DNA of 64,000 nt from NCBI GenBank assembly GCA_016293915.1, contig JAEDCY010000011.1:1-64000 (forward strand). The letters run 5' to 3'. A model generated the notes under the pieces. It did no database searches. It had not been told where the DNA came from and worked only from the letters and a program-made list of their open reading frames with translations. Positions within the stretch are counted from its first letter, which is position 1, and every line of letters begins with the position of its first letter. Both the position numbers and the translations under genes were made by a program. The DNA comes from Treponema sp. (GTDB lineage: Bacteria; Spirochaetota; Spirochaetia; Treponematales; Treponemataceae). This document shows, in pieces, positions 40,309 to 49,145 of this stretch.

Positions 40309-42894
40309 CTACTTAGTAAAAATCAGTTTTCCACCTTCTGATCGCACTTTGATTGTTTCACCTTCGAGAACACTTCCAGCCAGAAGCTCACGAGCAAGAG
40401 TATTTTCTACGTAGTTCTGAATGGCTCGTTTTACCGGGCGGGCTCCCATTGTCGGGTCGTAGCCTTTTTCACATAAGAAGTCCATTGCACTCTGGTCAAA
40501 ATCCAGCGTAATTTTTCTGTCTGAAAGGCGGGCCTGAACACGTTGGAGTTGAAGTTTGATGATTGAAGCAATGTGTTCTTTTCCAAGCTGCTGGAACATT
40601 ACAATTTCATCAATTCGGTTCAGAAATTCCGGTCGGAAGGTCTGACGCAAAAGAACATTGAGCTGATCGCGGAGACCTGCCTGTTTTTCTTTTGTATCAG
40701 CTTCGAGGATTAAATCGCTACCAAGGTTGCTTGTCATTATTATGATAGTATTTTTGAAATCCACTACACGGCCCTGCCCGTCTGTGAGACGGCCATCATC
40801 AAGAACCTGAAGCAGAACATTAAAAACGTCCGGGTGAGCTTTTTCAACTTCATCAAAAAGAATTACGCTGTAAGGTCTGCGGCGAACGGCCTCTGTAAGC
40901 TGGCCACCTTCATCATAACCAACATATCCCGGAGGTGCACCGATAAGGCGAGTCACAGAAAACTTTTCCATATACTCAGACATATCAATTCGGGTAAGAG
41001 CCTTTTCATCATTGAATAGAAAATCCGCAAGTGTTTTTGCAAGTTCTGTCTTACCAACACCAGTTGGACCTATGAACATAAAACTACCGAGCGGTCGGTT
41101 CGGGTCATTAAGTCCGCTGCGGTTTCGGCGAATTGCATCACTTACAACATTTACAGCTTCGTCCTGACCGACAACACGTTTGTGCAAAACTTTTTCCAGG
41201 TCAAGATATTTCTGTTTTTCGCCGGTCATCATTTTTGCAACAGGAATTCCAGTCCAGGCAGAAACTACCTTTGCAATATCTTCTTCTGTTACCGACTGAC
41301 GAAGCAGAGAATAACGTCCTCCTTCGGCCCTTTCTTTTTCTGCAGCAAGAGCGGCATCAAGCTCCTTCTGCAGACTTGGAATTGTGCTGTATTTGATCTC
41401 GGCCGCCTTTTCAAGATTTCCTTCACGTGTATTTTTTTCCTCTTCAAAACGAGCCTGTTCAAGCTGTTCTTTAATCTTACGAGACTTATCAATACTCTTT
41501 TTTTCGTTCTGCCACTGAAGCTTCATTGCATCGCGTTTTGCCGTAATTTCCGCCAGCTCTTTTTCAAGTTTTTCAAGACGTTCTTTTGAAGCCTGATCGT
41601 CTTCCTTACTCAAAGACTGCTTTTCAATCTGAAGCTGCAGCATTTTTCGTTCAACCTGGTCAAGTTCTGTAGGCTGACTTTCTATTTCCATTTTAAGACG
41701 GCTGGCAGCTTCATCTACAATATCAATTGCCTTATCCGGCATAAAACGAGATGTTATGTAGCGGTTAGAAAGCGTTGCGGCCGCAACAAGAGCTTCATCT
41801 TCAATTCTAACACCGTGATGTATTTCATACTTTTCACGAAGCCCACGAAGAATTGCGATGGTATCTTCTACGCTTGGCTCGGCGCAGTAAACCTGCTGAA
41901 AACGGCGCTCAAGGGCAGCATCTTTTTCTATATACTTACGGTATTCGTCCAGAGTTGTGGCTCCGATGGCACGAAGTTCTCCACGGGCAAGAGCCGGCTT
42001 AAGGAGATTTGAAGCATCCATGCTGCCTTCAGAAGCACCTGCTCCTACAAGAGTATGAAGTTCATCAATAAAGAGAATAATCTGACCTTCGCTCTTTGTA
42101 ACTTCGGTAATAAGTGCTTTTAAACGTTCCTCAAACTCGCCGCGGAATTTTGCACCCGCAACAAGAGAGCCCAGATCCAGTGCAAGCAGACGTTTATTTT
42201 TAAGACTTTCAGGCACATCTCCGCTTGCAATACGACGGGCAAGACCTTCAACTATAGCAGTTTTACCAACACCTGGCTCCCCAATGATTACCGGATTATT
42301 TTTTGTACGGCGGCAGAGAACCTGCATAACACGACGGATTTCTTCGTCACGGCCTATTACAGGATCAATCTTATCCTGTCGGGCGGCAGCGGTAAGGTCG
42401 CGGCAATATTTTTCAAGAGAGCGTGTTTTTGATTCCGGATCATTTGAATCTACAGTCTGATTTCCACGAACTGATTTCAAAGCTTCAAAAACAGCCTTAT
42501 GATTTATTCCGCATTTTCTAAGCAGATCTCCTGTACGATCATCCGCTTCTGTCATTGCAAGGAGAATATGCTCCGTAGAAAGATATTGATCATGGAGAGC
42601 ATTCATTTCGTTCTCAGCTTTTGCAAGAACTTTTTGCATTGAAGACGAAAAATAAACCTGTGCTGCACCAGAAACCTTTGGATTAGCTGCAACAATGTCA
42701 CGGACTTTCTTAGTTAATTCTATAGATGGAACTCCTACCCGTTCTACTACAGGAGCAATAAGGCCATCCTGCTGTTCAAGCAAAGCCTGAAGAACGTGTT
42801 CAGTTCCAATTTCTGAGTTATCGTTTTTGTTGGCAATTGAAGAAGCCTCTTGTAAGGCTTCCTGAGTTTTGATTGTAAAATTTTCGTAATTCAT
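40309..42894 (-). CDS. clpB: ATP-dependent chaperone ClpB
   Basis: ClpB is the hexameric disaggregase that works with DnaK. The 861-aa protein has the N-terminal Clp repeat domain (FTIKTQEALQEA to about 145), NBD1 with GEPGVGKTA and FIDELHTLVGAG, the long coiled-coil M domain (about 400-520), and NBD2 with GPTGVGKTE and LFDEVEKAH. It lacks the IGF/IGL loop of protease-linked Clp proteins, so it is a disaggregase. I choose ATG 42894 with AAGGTG 6 nt upstream over a TTG at 42909. No CIRCE element is seen upstream; a large palindrome is there instead. Confidence 0.96.
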   Translation of the reverse strand: MNYENFTIKTQEALQEASSIANKNDNSEIGTEHVLQALLEQQDGLIAPVVERVGVPSIELTKKVRDIVAANPKVSGAAQVYFSSSMQKVLAKAENEMNALHDQYLSTEHILLAMTEADDRTGDLLRKCGINHKAVFEALKSVRGNQTVDSNDPESKTRSLEKYCRDLTAAARQDKIDPVIGRDEEIRRVMQVLCRRTKNNPVIIGEPGVGKTAIVEGLARRIASGDVPESLKNKRLLALDLGSLVAGAKFRGEFEERLKALITEVTKSEGQIILFIDELHTLVGAGASEGSMDASNLLKPALARGELRAIGATTLDEYRKYIEKDAALERRFQQVYCAEPSVEDTIAILRGLREKYEIHHGVRIEDEALVAAATLSNRYITSRFMPDKAIDIVDEAASRLKMEIESQPTELDQVERKMLQLQIEKQSLSKEDDQASKERLEKLEKELAEITAKRDAMKLQWQNEKKSIDKSRKIKEQLEQARFEEEKNTREGNLEKAAEIKYSTIPSLQKELDAALAAEKERAEGGRYSLLRQSVTEEDIAKVVSAWTGIPVAKMMTGEKQKYLDLEKVLHKRVVGQDEAVNVVSDAIRRNRSGLNDPNRPLGSFMFIGPTGVGKTELAKTLADFLFNDEKALTRIDMSEYMEKFSVTRLIGAPPGYVGYDEGGQLTEAVRRRPYSVILFDEVEKAHPDVFNVLLQVLDDGRLTDGQGRVVDFKNTIIIMTSNLGSDLILEADTKEKQAGLRDQLNVLLRQTFRPEFLNRIDEIVMFQQLGKEHIASIIKLQLQRVQARLSDRKITLDFDQSAMDFLCEKGYDPTMGARPVKRAIQNYVENTLARELLAGSVLEGETIKVRSEGGKLIFTK

Positions 42895-42966
42895 AATCAT
42901 CACCTTCAATTTTAAAAATAATAATGAATATGAATTATGACAAGGAAAAAAAGAAATTCTCAGCCC

Positions 42967-43054
42967 TTAAGGTCGTGTTCTCCCATAAAAAAATAGCTGC
43001 AACCAACGGGATGATGTTGTCTGCAGCTATTTTTATATTCCAACACGACCTTAA
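42967..43054. terminator. Double palindrome/terminator between clpB and the 43079 gene
   Basis: Outer arms TTAAGGTCGTGTT (42967-42979) and AACACGACCTTAA (43042-43054) enclose inner arms AAATAGCTGCA and TGCAGCTATTT (42991-43001/43022-43032). Read on the minus strand the inner hairpin is followed by a T-run, so it can terminate the upstream gene before clpB. Confidence 0.75.
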
Positions 43055-43078
43055 TTTACCGTGTATTCATTATTGTTC

Positions 43079-44254
43079 TTAAAATTCTCCCTCTTCAATG
43101 TGACCGAATTCACATATTACTTTTGTCAGAGTTGCATGTTCTATCTGTTCGAGTGTGTTTCCAATATGTTTATAGAGTTTGATTTCACCCGTTCCGGCCC
43201 CCCCCTCAAGAAGATTCAAAACCTTACGCCGGCCTTCCGGAAGTTCAATGGTTCTGTCATTAAGTTCTCGAATTTTGCAGAAGACATCAGTATCAATTAC
43301 CCATTCCTTACTGTTAAGGCTGACACTCCAGTGTAAAAGATTTTCTTCGGGATTTTCTGTTTCCGGCATTTGTGTACAATCCCAGACAACAGAGAACTGA
43401 CGTTTCGAACCATCTGCACAAAGCTCAATATCAATATCTTCAAATTTTCCTATAAAGGAAACTCTCTCATCAAAAATCCCATTTACTGCAAAAGAAGATT
43501 CAAAAAGAGTTTTTCCTGAAATAACACTTGTAAGATTTGCAGAAGAAAGATGAAAATATGGCTCAGGTATTCCTTTACCCCAGAATCTTTCAGAATAACC
43601 AGAGCAGCGTCTTGGATCAACAGCATATTCAGTACCATCAAAATGAATAGTTCCCGAAAACTCTGTCTGAAGACCAAAAGGAAACCATCTGATTAAATCT
43701 GATTTATAACCGTTTTTATAATCCTTTTTGATTGTGTAAGAAAGATCCCACTTTGCATAGCCCGAATCACACAAAAGCTCAGGGTGTGCAGCTTTTTCTT
43801 CTTCCGGGACATTTATAAAACCACCAATTTTATTTTCATTAAAATATTTATTATCTACGATGATTTCAAAAGGTTTGTTACTGAATTTAACCTGTTTTAC
43901 AGGATAATATGAACAAAGCTGTTTACCTTCTTTTCCGAAAGAACCAATTCTTACAGCGCAGTAAGAAGGCTGTACTATTTCTTCAGTAGAAATACTTTTG
44001 GCAGAATCAGTACCGGCAAGAGCGTACTGTAAATCATCTGCAGAAATATTAACACGAGTCTTAAAGCCTAGCTGAACAGACTCTACAGATGTCCATGCAT
44101 TAAGCATCTCAAACTCAATATAGAACATCTGTTCTGCACCTGAAAAAGTATTTACAGCATTAAAAACAAAACGCCAGTTATTAATACCAAGTTTTTTCTT
44201 AGCGCCTGTAAATCCGAATTTATAATCGTTTGATATCTTTGTGTTCGAGTTCAT
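43079..44254 (-). CDS. Conserved hypothetical protein, tocopherol-cyclase-like
   Basis: A 391-aa soluble-looking protein without a signal peptide. The pattern WRFVFNAVNTFSGAEQMFYI near the start and SGYSERFWGKGIPEPYFHLS near the middle recall the tocopherol cyclase-like (lipocalin-type twin beta-barrel) family found in some anaerobes, but this is recognition by eye and weak. Many beta strands and aromatic residues are present; no catalytic motif. AAAGG lies 8 nt before the ATG. A terminator-like double palindrome follows it. Confidence 0.5.
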   Translation of the reverse strand: MNSNTKISNDYKFGFTGAKKKLGINNWRFVFNAVNTFSGAEQMFYIEFEMLNAWTSVESVQLGFKTRVNISADDLQYALAGTDSAKSISTEEIVQPSYCAVRIGSFGKEGKQLCSYYPVKQVKFSNKPFEIIVDNKYFNENKIGGFINVPEEEKAAHPELLCDSGYAKWDLSYTIKKDYKNGYKSDLIRWFPFGLQTEFSGTIHFDGTEYAVDPRRCSGYSERFWGKGIPEPYFHLSSANLTSVISGKTLFESSFAVNGIFDERVSFIGKFEDIDIELCADGSKRQFSVVWDCTQMPETENPEENLLHWSVSLNSKEWVIDTDVFCKIRELNDRTIELPEGRRKVLNLLEGGAGTGEIKLYKHIGNTLEQIEHATLTKVICEFGHIEEGEF

Positions 44255-44324
44255 TTAAAAACCTTTATAAGAAACCTATTCTCTTATATTTTCGACATTT
44301 TACAATAAAACTTAATCTGTAAAA

Positions 44325-44364
44325 TAAAAAAAGCCGTCTGAATCATTAAGATTCATGGACAGCT
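44325..44364 (-). terminator. Terminator of the 72-aa gene
   Basis: Read on the minus strand AGCTGTCCATGAATC pairs with GATTCAGACGGCT around a short loop, followed by seven T. It closes the transcript of the small gene at 44418. Confidence 0.8.
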
Positions 44365-44417
44365 CTTTTTTATAAATATCAAATACTTTTTGATGATTAA
44401 TGAATTAAAAAACAGAA

Positions 44418-44636
44418 TTACTTAAAGAGTTTATTAATTGACTTATCAAGTTCTTTCTGCTCTTCCGGGAAATTGTCGTTTAAGTACTCAAAGCACTCTA
44501 CGGCTGCACGCTGTGCATGCTCATACCAGATTTCATAAAGCTCATTTTTAAGTTCTCCACCAGGAAAAGGTGCTCCCTGAACATCAGAAACCAGATCTCT
44601 AAGCATTTGTACACACTGTTTAGTTTTTTTATCCAT
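44418..44636 (-). CDS. Small hypothetical protein
   Basis: A 72-aa acidic, helical protein (MDKKTKQCVQMLRDLVSDVQ at the start) that I do not recognise. AAGGAG lies 9 nt before the ATG and a strong terminator follows, so it is probably a real gene. The sequence PFPGGELKNELYEIWYEHAQ in the middle suggests a compact helical bundle. It lies 42 nt downstream of the M16 protease gene on the same strand. No signal peptide or cysteine pair. Confidence 0.7.
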   Translation of the reverse strand: MDKKTKQCVQMLRDLVSDVQGAPFPGGELKNELYEIWYEHAQRAAVECFEYLNDNFPEEQKELDKSINKLFK

Positions 44637-44678
44637 AACTTTTATCTCCTTTCTTAATTATGGAATACGATAGAAAAA

Positions 44679-47600
44679 TTATAGCGGAATTTTAATATTA
44701 TTTCCAGCAAATTTATCTGTTTTACCTATTTTATTACAAAAAACAGCTTTAGAGCATTTTTTGACAGCAGCTTCATAAATTCTATCTGCAGCTTTTTCAA
44801 CATCATCTTCTGTAACTGCAAGAATATTATCAACTCGTTTCTGTCTAAAATCCTGAGGATTTGCATACAGCATACCTTCAAAGCTGCGCGCTCCCCGATC
44901 TTTAGGACAGGCAGGAACAATCGCATTTCCATAAGCAGCAACAATTGTTTTTTCTACTTCTTCCTGAGGAATCGGTGTACTACAAAGTTCTTTGAGAGAC
45001 TGCAAATAAACATCTATAGATTTTTCCGGAGTAGGATCCCGATAAGTTGTCATAATAATCTGCTTTTCAATATTGTCTACAAAGCAGTTTGCACCGTAAG
45101 CACCGCCAGTTGTTCTGATTTTATCCCAAAGGGTATGACTCGAAATCCATGCGGCAAAAATATTTTCAGCTGCCGCTTCTTTTGTAAGATATTCTGACGC
45201 AGGAGTTATGGTTGCAGCATAACCAGTCTGACCTGGAACATTAATAACCTGAAGCTTATCCGATTCAGCTTCGCTGAACTGGCTCACATACCGCGCCAAT
45301 TCCTCTTTTGAATATGAATGTCCAGGTAAAAGTTTTGTAATTCCTGCATCACGGGCAAATGTCTCCATAAGAGGACGGAGCTTTTTAAGAGATTCTTCAT
45401 CTGCTGTAATATGAATTATTCCGCCAGACTTCAGGCATTCTGCATACATATAGGCAAATGTTTTTAAGAGCTTTTTTGCCCCACTCTTTTTATAATCTGC
45501 TACGGTTTTAAGCTGGCTCACACCCCACATTATTTCATTTAAAGCAAGATTAGCACTCCAGGAAGCACGGGCACGCTTTTGGGCATAATCGCGGCCATTA
45601 GAAATAATGCTGTTTTTCTTTTCTGCTTTCAGTTCGCCAATCAAAGTTTCCAGATGCCTGTAATCATCAAAATCCATCTTTGTGATTATTTCTGCAAGCA
45701 TATTCAAAGCTTCTTCTGCACGCTCGGTAAGAGCCTTACAGATAAGGCCAATCCAGTTACGACCACAGAAATTATAATTACGATATTTCTCTGCCTCAGT
45801 TCTGCACTCCGGAGCATCACTTATTGCTCCACAAAGAGTCCGGCCCCAGATATCTCCCATTACACAGGAAGATTCTGAAGTACAGGCATCCCAGCCTTTA
45901 CCGTTCCAGCCAAGATTTGTAATAACGTCTGCAAGGAAAGGAATATACTGAATATATTGAGGTTCAAGATTATCAAAAGGGAATAAAACATCAATATAGA
46001 AAATACCGTTTGTATCTTCCTTACTTATAAAAAGCGGAACATCTGAACCATCAGCCCCCTTTACAAAATCCAGATCTGTATGCGGTATATCAATTTTAGG
46101 ATTGAGTTCGCTCAATTTAGTCGTTGGAATACATGCCGTCTCCGCAGCAGTCTCAATATGCTGCTGATAAGCATGCAGTTCGTCGAGATCTTTTTTGAGC
46201 TGCTCCCTGTCCAGAGTTTTTTCAAGCTTAGAAATCAAAGAAGCCTCAGCTTCTTCCCTTTCCTTAAAATATTTATCCGACGGTTCAGAAACAAATTTTA
46301 CCTTTACAGCGTCTTTATCCAAAAAATATTTTTTTATAAGTTTTTTTGTATAATCCGGATCAGACCGAAGTGCAGCCTTAACCTTTTCAAAAGAAGAAAT
46401 AGGATTCAACTGGCTTGCACAGGCATCCCCATTGCACCAGCCCTTAAGAGCCTTTTCCATAAGCTGAATAGAAAATGGGCCCCAATAGCGGTTTACTTCG
46501 CGCAGGGCGAAATCTATTCCCATAACGGCAGAATCAATATCCTGCTGTGAGACACCCTTTTCATAAATATCCTCAAGTGTTTTTTCAACAAGCCTGAAGA
46601 CTTTTTCTTCGTTTCCTTTTTTTACTCCCCAAAGTCCTGCTGTGTAGAACTCTTCCTTAAACTGACCAAAACTCTGAAACTGAACATCATCTCCAAGTTT
46701 TGAATCCTTTAAAGCACGTGAAAGCGGAGAGCTGTCATTACCGCAAAGCGCCTCACTGAGGAAATATTTTTCCATGTCAGCTTTGCCTGAATACCAGTTA
46801 AGACTTACAAAGCTTCCGGTAGAACCGGTTTCCGGAGCATAAGTTTTTATGCTTTTTGATTCTTTTACAAAATTAAGCTTTAAGAGCTCACGGATTTCAG
46901 GTTTGATAACAGGAAGGTCTGAGTTTGTATTAACATTGCTGATTACTCCACCCTCGCGACAGTCGTATTTTTTTATGAGACGGCTTATAAAACGTTGGTC
47001 AATAAAATCAAGTTGTTCGCCGGTTGGAATATCACCATACAAAAACAAAAGACAGTTATCAGGACTGTAAAACTTCTGATGAAAATCAATAAATTCCTGA
47101 TATGTAAGCTCTGGAATATGAAGCGGATCACCACCCGAATCAAAGGCAGGATAACTTTCCGGGAACATAGAACTGATAAGGTCGCTGAATGCTATAGGCT
47201 GAAAAGACGAATAGTTTCCTTTCATTTCATTATAAACTACGCCCTGAATGCTCAGCCTGCCATTTTCATCCATTTCAAGGCGATGGCCTTCCTGAATAAA
47301 TGTTGCATGATCCAGTTTCGGAAAGAATACCGCATCCCCATAAACGTCCATCATATTAAAATAATCAGAACGAACTACAGAAGCTCCCGGATAAACAGTT
47401 TTATCAGGGTATGTAAGTGCATTCAAAAATGTATTGAGGCTTGTTGAAGCAAGAGTTATAAAGGGTTCTTTTAGCGGATATTTTTCACTACCACATAAAA
47501 CAGAGTGCTCCATAATGTGAGCAACGCCTCGTGAAGTTTTATCCAGCGTGCGGAAGGCATAGGCAAAAAGATTTTCTTTATCATCTTTAATTATGTGATA

Positions 47601-47744
47601 AACCTCAAGTCCTGTAATTTTATGGCGGAGATAAACTCCGGTTGCTTTATAATCTTTTAAATCATCAATTGAAAGTAATACGAAGTCCTTGTAAGACTTC
47701 CCGATGTTTGCAGTATCTGTAAAACTAAACATAAATGTCGTCAT
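44679..47744 (-). CDS. M16C family zinc metallopeptidase (presequence protease-like)
   Basis: A 1021-aa insulysin/pitrilysin-type protease of the PreP group. The inverted zinc motif HxxEH is seen in HIMEHSVLCGSEKYPL (about residue 76), with the downstream Glu in the YNEMKG region (about residue 170). Four alpha/beta M16 domains follow with a helical linker near 500-530. PreP-type enzymes degrade free peptides inside a closed chamber. No signal peptide. The start (ATG 47744 or 47732) overlaps the end of fliG; AGGA lies directly before the first ATG. Coupling to fliG is likely a matter of spacing rather than function. Confidence 0.9.
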   Translation of the reverse strand: MTTFMFSFTDTANIGKSYKDFVLLSIDDLKDYKATGVYLRHKITGLEVYHIIKDDKENLFAYAFRTLDKTSRGVAHIMEHSVLCGSEKYPLKEPFITLASTSLNTFLNALTYPDKTVYPGASVVRSDYFNMMDVYGDAVFFPKLDHATFIQEGHRLEMDENGRLSIQGVVYNEMKGNYSSFQPIAFSDLISSMFPESYPAFDSGGDPLHIPELTYQEFIDFHQKFYSPDNCLLFLYGDIPTGEQLDFIDQRFISRLIKKYDCREGGVISNVNTNSDLPVIKPEIRELLKLNFVKESKSIKTYAPETGSTGSFVSLNWYSGKADMEKYFLSEALCGNDSSPLSRALKDSKLGDDVQFQSFGQFKEEFYTAGLWGVKKGNEEKVFRLVEKTLEDIYEKGVSQQDIDSAVMGIDFALREVNRYWGPFSIQLMEKALKGWCNGDACASQLNPISSFEKVKAALRSDPDYTKKLIKKYFLDKDAVKVKFVSEPSDKYFKEREEAEASLISKLEKTLDREQLKKDLDELHAYQQHIETAAETACIPTTKLSELNPKIDIPHTDLDFVKGADGSDVPLFISKEDTNGIFYIDVLFPFDNLEPQYIQYIPFLADVITNLGWNGKGWDACTSESSCVMGDIWGRTLCGAISDAPECRTEAEKYRNYNFCGRNWIGLICKALTERAEEALNMLAEIITKMDFDDYRHLETLIGELKAEKKNSIISNGRDYAQKRARASWSANLALNEIMWGVSQLKTVADYKKSGAKKLLKTFAYMYAECLKSGGIIHITADEESLKKLRPLMETFARDAGITKLLPGHSYSKEELARYVSQFSEAESDKLQVINVPGQTGYAATITPASEYLTKEAAAENIFAAWISSHTLWDKIRTTGGAYGANCFVDNIEKQIIMTTYRDPTPEKSIDVYLQSLKELCSTPIPQEEVEKTIVAAYGNAIVPACPKDRGARSFEGMLYANPQDFRQKRVDNILAVTEDDVEKAADRIYEAAVKKCSKAVFCNKIGKTDKFAGNNIKIPL

Positions 47745-48954
47745 TCCTGTCTTTAATAATTAAGTGTCCCTCTTCGAATGCACGGCGCAGCTTGCTGAAG
47801 AACTCAGAGGTAATGCGTTCACAATCGCTGCGTCTCATTGGCTTTAATATATCTTCCTGAGCCCGTACTTCTGCACGGCGGCCGGCTGAAATATTGCTTA
47901 AAATTTTCTCGCAAAAATCATCCGGCTTTGAAGCAATAAGATAGGCAATATCAACCTCAGACATTTCACGCAGCTTTTCCTGGACAAAACGGTCATCTGC
48001 TTTTACAACATCGTCCATTGTAAAAAGACGGCTGCGTAAATCCTGCCCAAGATCCGGATCATCTTCAGAAAGATAAGAAAGAATATCATTTTCGGCACCC
48101 ACATCCATCTTTTTAAGAATCTGGGCAAGTGCGTTTCTTCCGTCAATATTTTCTGCCTTTTCTACAGTCTGATTCAAAGATTTTTCGTGCATTGCCTGAT
48201 CTACACGACGCAGAACATCTGGGCTCACAGGCTCCATTTTTGCAAGGCGCATTACAACTTCTTTTTTTTCTTCATCAGTCATAAGGTTTATGATTTTAGC
48301 TGCCTTTTTCGGTTCAAGGTGAGAAAGCACCATAGACTGTACGCCAGGGTTTTCATCCTTAATAAGAAGGTATACACGCTCGTTATCGGCATCCTTCAGA
48401 TAATTAAAAGGAACCTTACCTTCAAGAGGGATTGCCTTTTTTATAAGCTCGTCGGCGCGTTTTTTACCGTAAGCCTTTTCGAGCATTTCGCGCGCAGTAT
48501 CAAGGCCACCTTCTTCGCGCGCTTTATTTAAGAGTCCGTTGAATTCTTCGAGAATTACAGCTGCCTCTTCCTTACTTACAGTACGGATAGAAGCAATTTC
48601 CGGAATGATTTTTTCAATTTGAGTTTCGCTAAGATGGGGCAGAATTTTTGCCGCTTCATCTTCGCCAATTAAAAGAAGAAATTTTGCAACCCGGCGGTAT
48701 ACAGAATCTTTTCCATCCGGAGTCTGCTCTACAGGAACTTTAAGCAGGCCGCCGGTTTTGAGGTAATCTACAGTATTATCCAGAGCCTGCGAAGACGACT
48801 GAGTTTTTTGAGTAAGATCTTCTGCCTTTATATCTTGAGTAAAAACCTTTTTCTGAAAAGTATTACTGTCTTCTTTAGCATTATCTTCTACAGGAACAGG
48901 TACCCCGTCAGCATTTTTTGTATAAGCCTTGGCACGAAAATCTTTTATATTCAT
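47725..48954 (-). CDS. fliG: Flagellar motor switch protein FliG (extended, FliG1-like)
   Basis: A 409-aa protein with FliG middle and C-terminal domains. RVAKFLLLIGEDEAAKILPH starts the conserved N-domain near residue 88, armadillo-type helices follow (VLSHLEPKKAAKIINLM), and the C-terminal torque helix region is DDVVKADDRFVQEKLREMSE. Classical FliG is about 340 aa; the extra 80 residues at the N-terminus are polar. Spirochaetes carry two FliG proteins, and the extended divergent one (FliG1) is not the main rotor subunit. No other flagellar operon genes flank it, which fits FliG1. The promoter ends 6 nt before the ATG. Confidence 0.85.
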   Translation of the reverse strand: MNIKDFRAKAYTKNADGVPVPVEDNAKEDSNTFQKKVFTQDIKAEDLTQKTQSSSQALDNTVDYLKTGGLLKVPVEQTPDGKDSVYRRVAKFLLLIGEDEAAKILPHLSETQIEKIIPEIASIRTVSKEEAAVILEEFNGLLNKAREEGGLDTAREMLEKAYGKKRADELIKKAIPLEGKVPFNYLKDADNERVYLLIKDENPGVQSMVLSHLEPKKAAKIINLMTDEEKKEVVMRLAKMEPVSPDVLRRVDQAMHEKSLNQTVEKAENIDGRNALAQILKKMDVGAENDILSYLSEDDPDLGQDLRSRLFTMDDVVKADDRFVQEKLREMSEVDIAYLIASKPDDFCEKILSNISAGRRAEVRAQEDILKPMRRSDCERITSEFFSKLRRAFEEGHLIIKDRNDDIYV

Positions 48955-48960
48955 ATTCTG

Positions 48961-48989
48961 ATTTTACCATTAAGAAAGATTTTCCTCAA
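48961..48989 (-). promoter_or_regulatory. fliG promoter (leaderless candidate)
   Basis: On the minus strand TTGAGG (48989-48984), 17 nt and TAAAAT (48966-48961) are followed by CAGAAT and the ATG. No Shine-Dalgarno sequence. It does not resemble a sigma28 flagellar promoter. Confidence 0.6.
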
Positions 48990-48997
48990 TGGCAGAA

Positions 48998-49120
48998 TTA
49001 TTCTATAAGGTACCAGAAATAGTTCGAATACAGATCCCATCCTGAATGATAAACAAGCACTGCATAAATATCCGGCGAACTCGTAGCAGGTGCAAAAATA
49101 TTCGTTCCATAGTTACCATA
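48998..49120 (-). pseudogene. Possible remnant of a C-terminal coding segment
   Basis: An open stretch of 40 codons ending in TAA encodes TNIFAPATSSPDIYAVLVYH and SGWDLYSNYFWYLIE, with a protein-like composition but no start codon and a stop directly upstream. It may be the tail of a decayed gene lying between fliG and the ABC exporter. It could also be chance. Confidence 0.3.
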
Positions 49121-49145
49121 TTAGAACATATAGAAAAGAGAAATA

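Noticed and set aside
42895..43078. CIRCE/HrcA operator upstream of clpB
   Set aside because: The TTAGCACTC-N9-GAGTGCTAA pattern is not present; the palindrome there has a different sequence and terminator form.
48961..48989. Sigma28 flagellar promoter for fliG
   Set aside because: The sequence fits a sigma70 pattern and lacks TAAA-N15-GCCGATAA-like elements.
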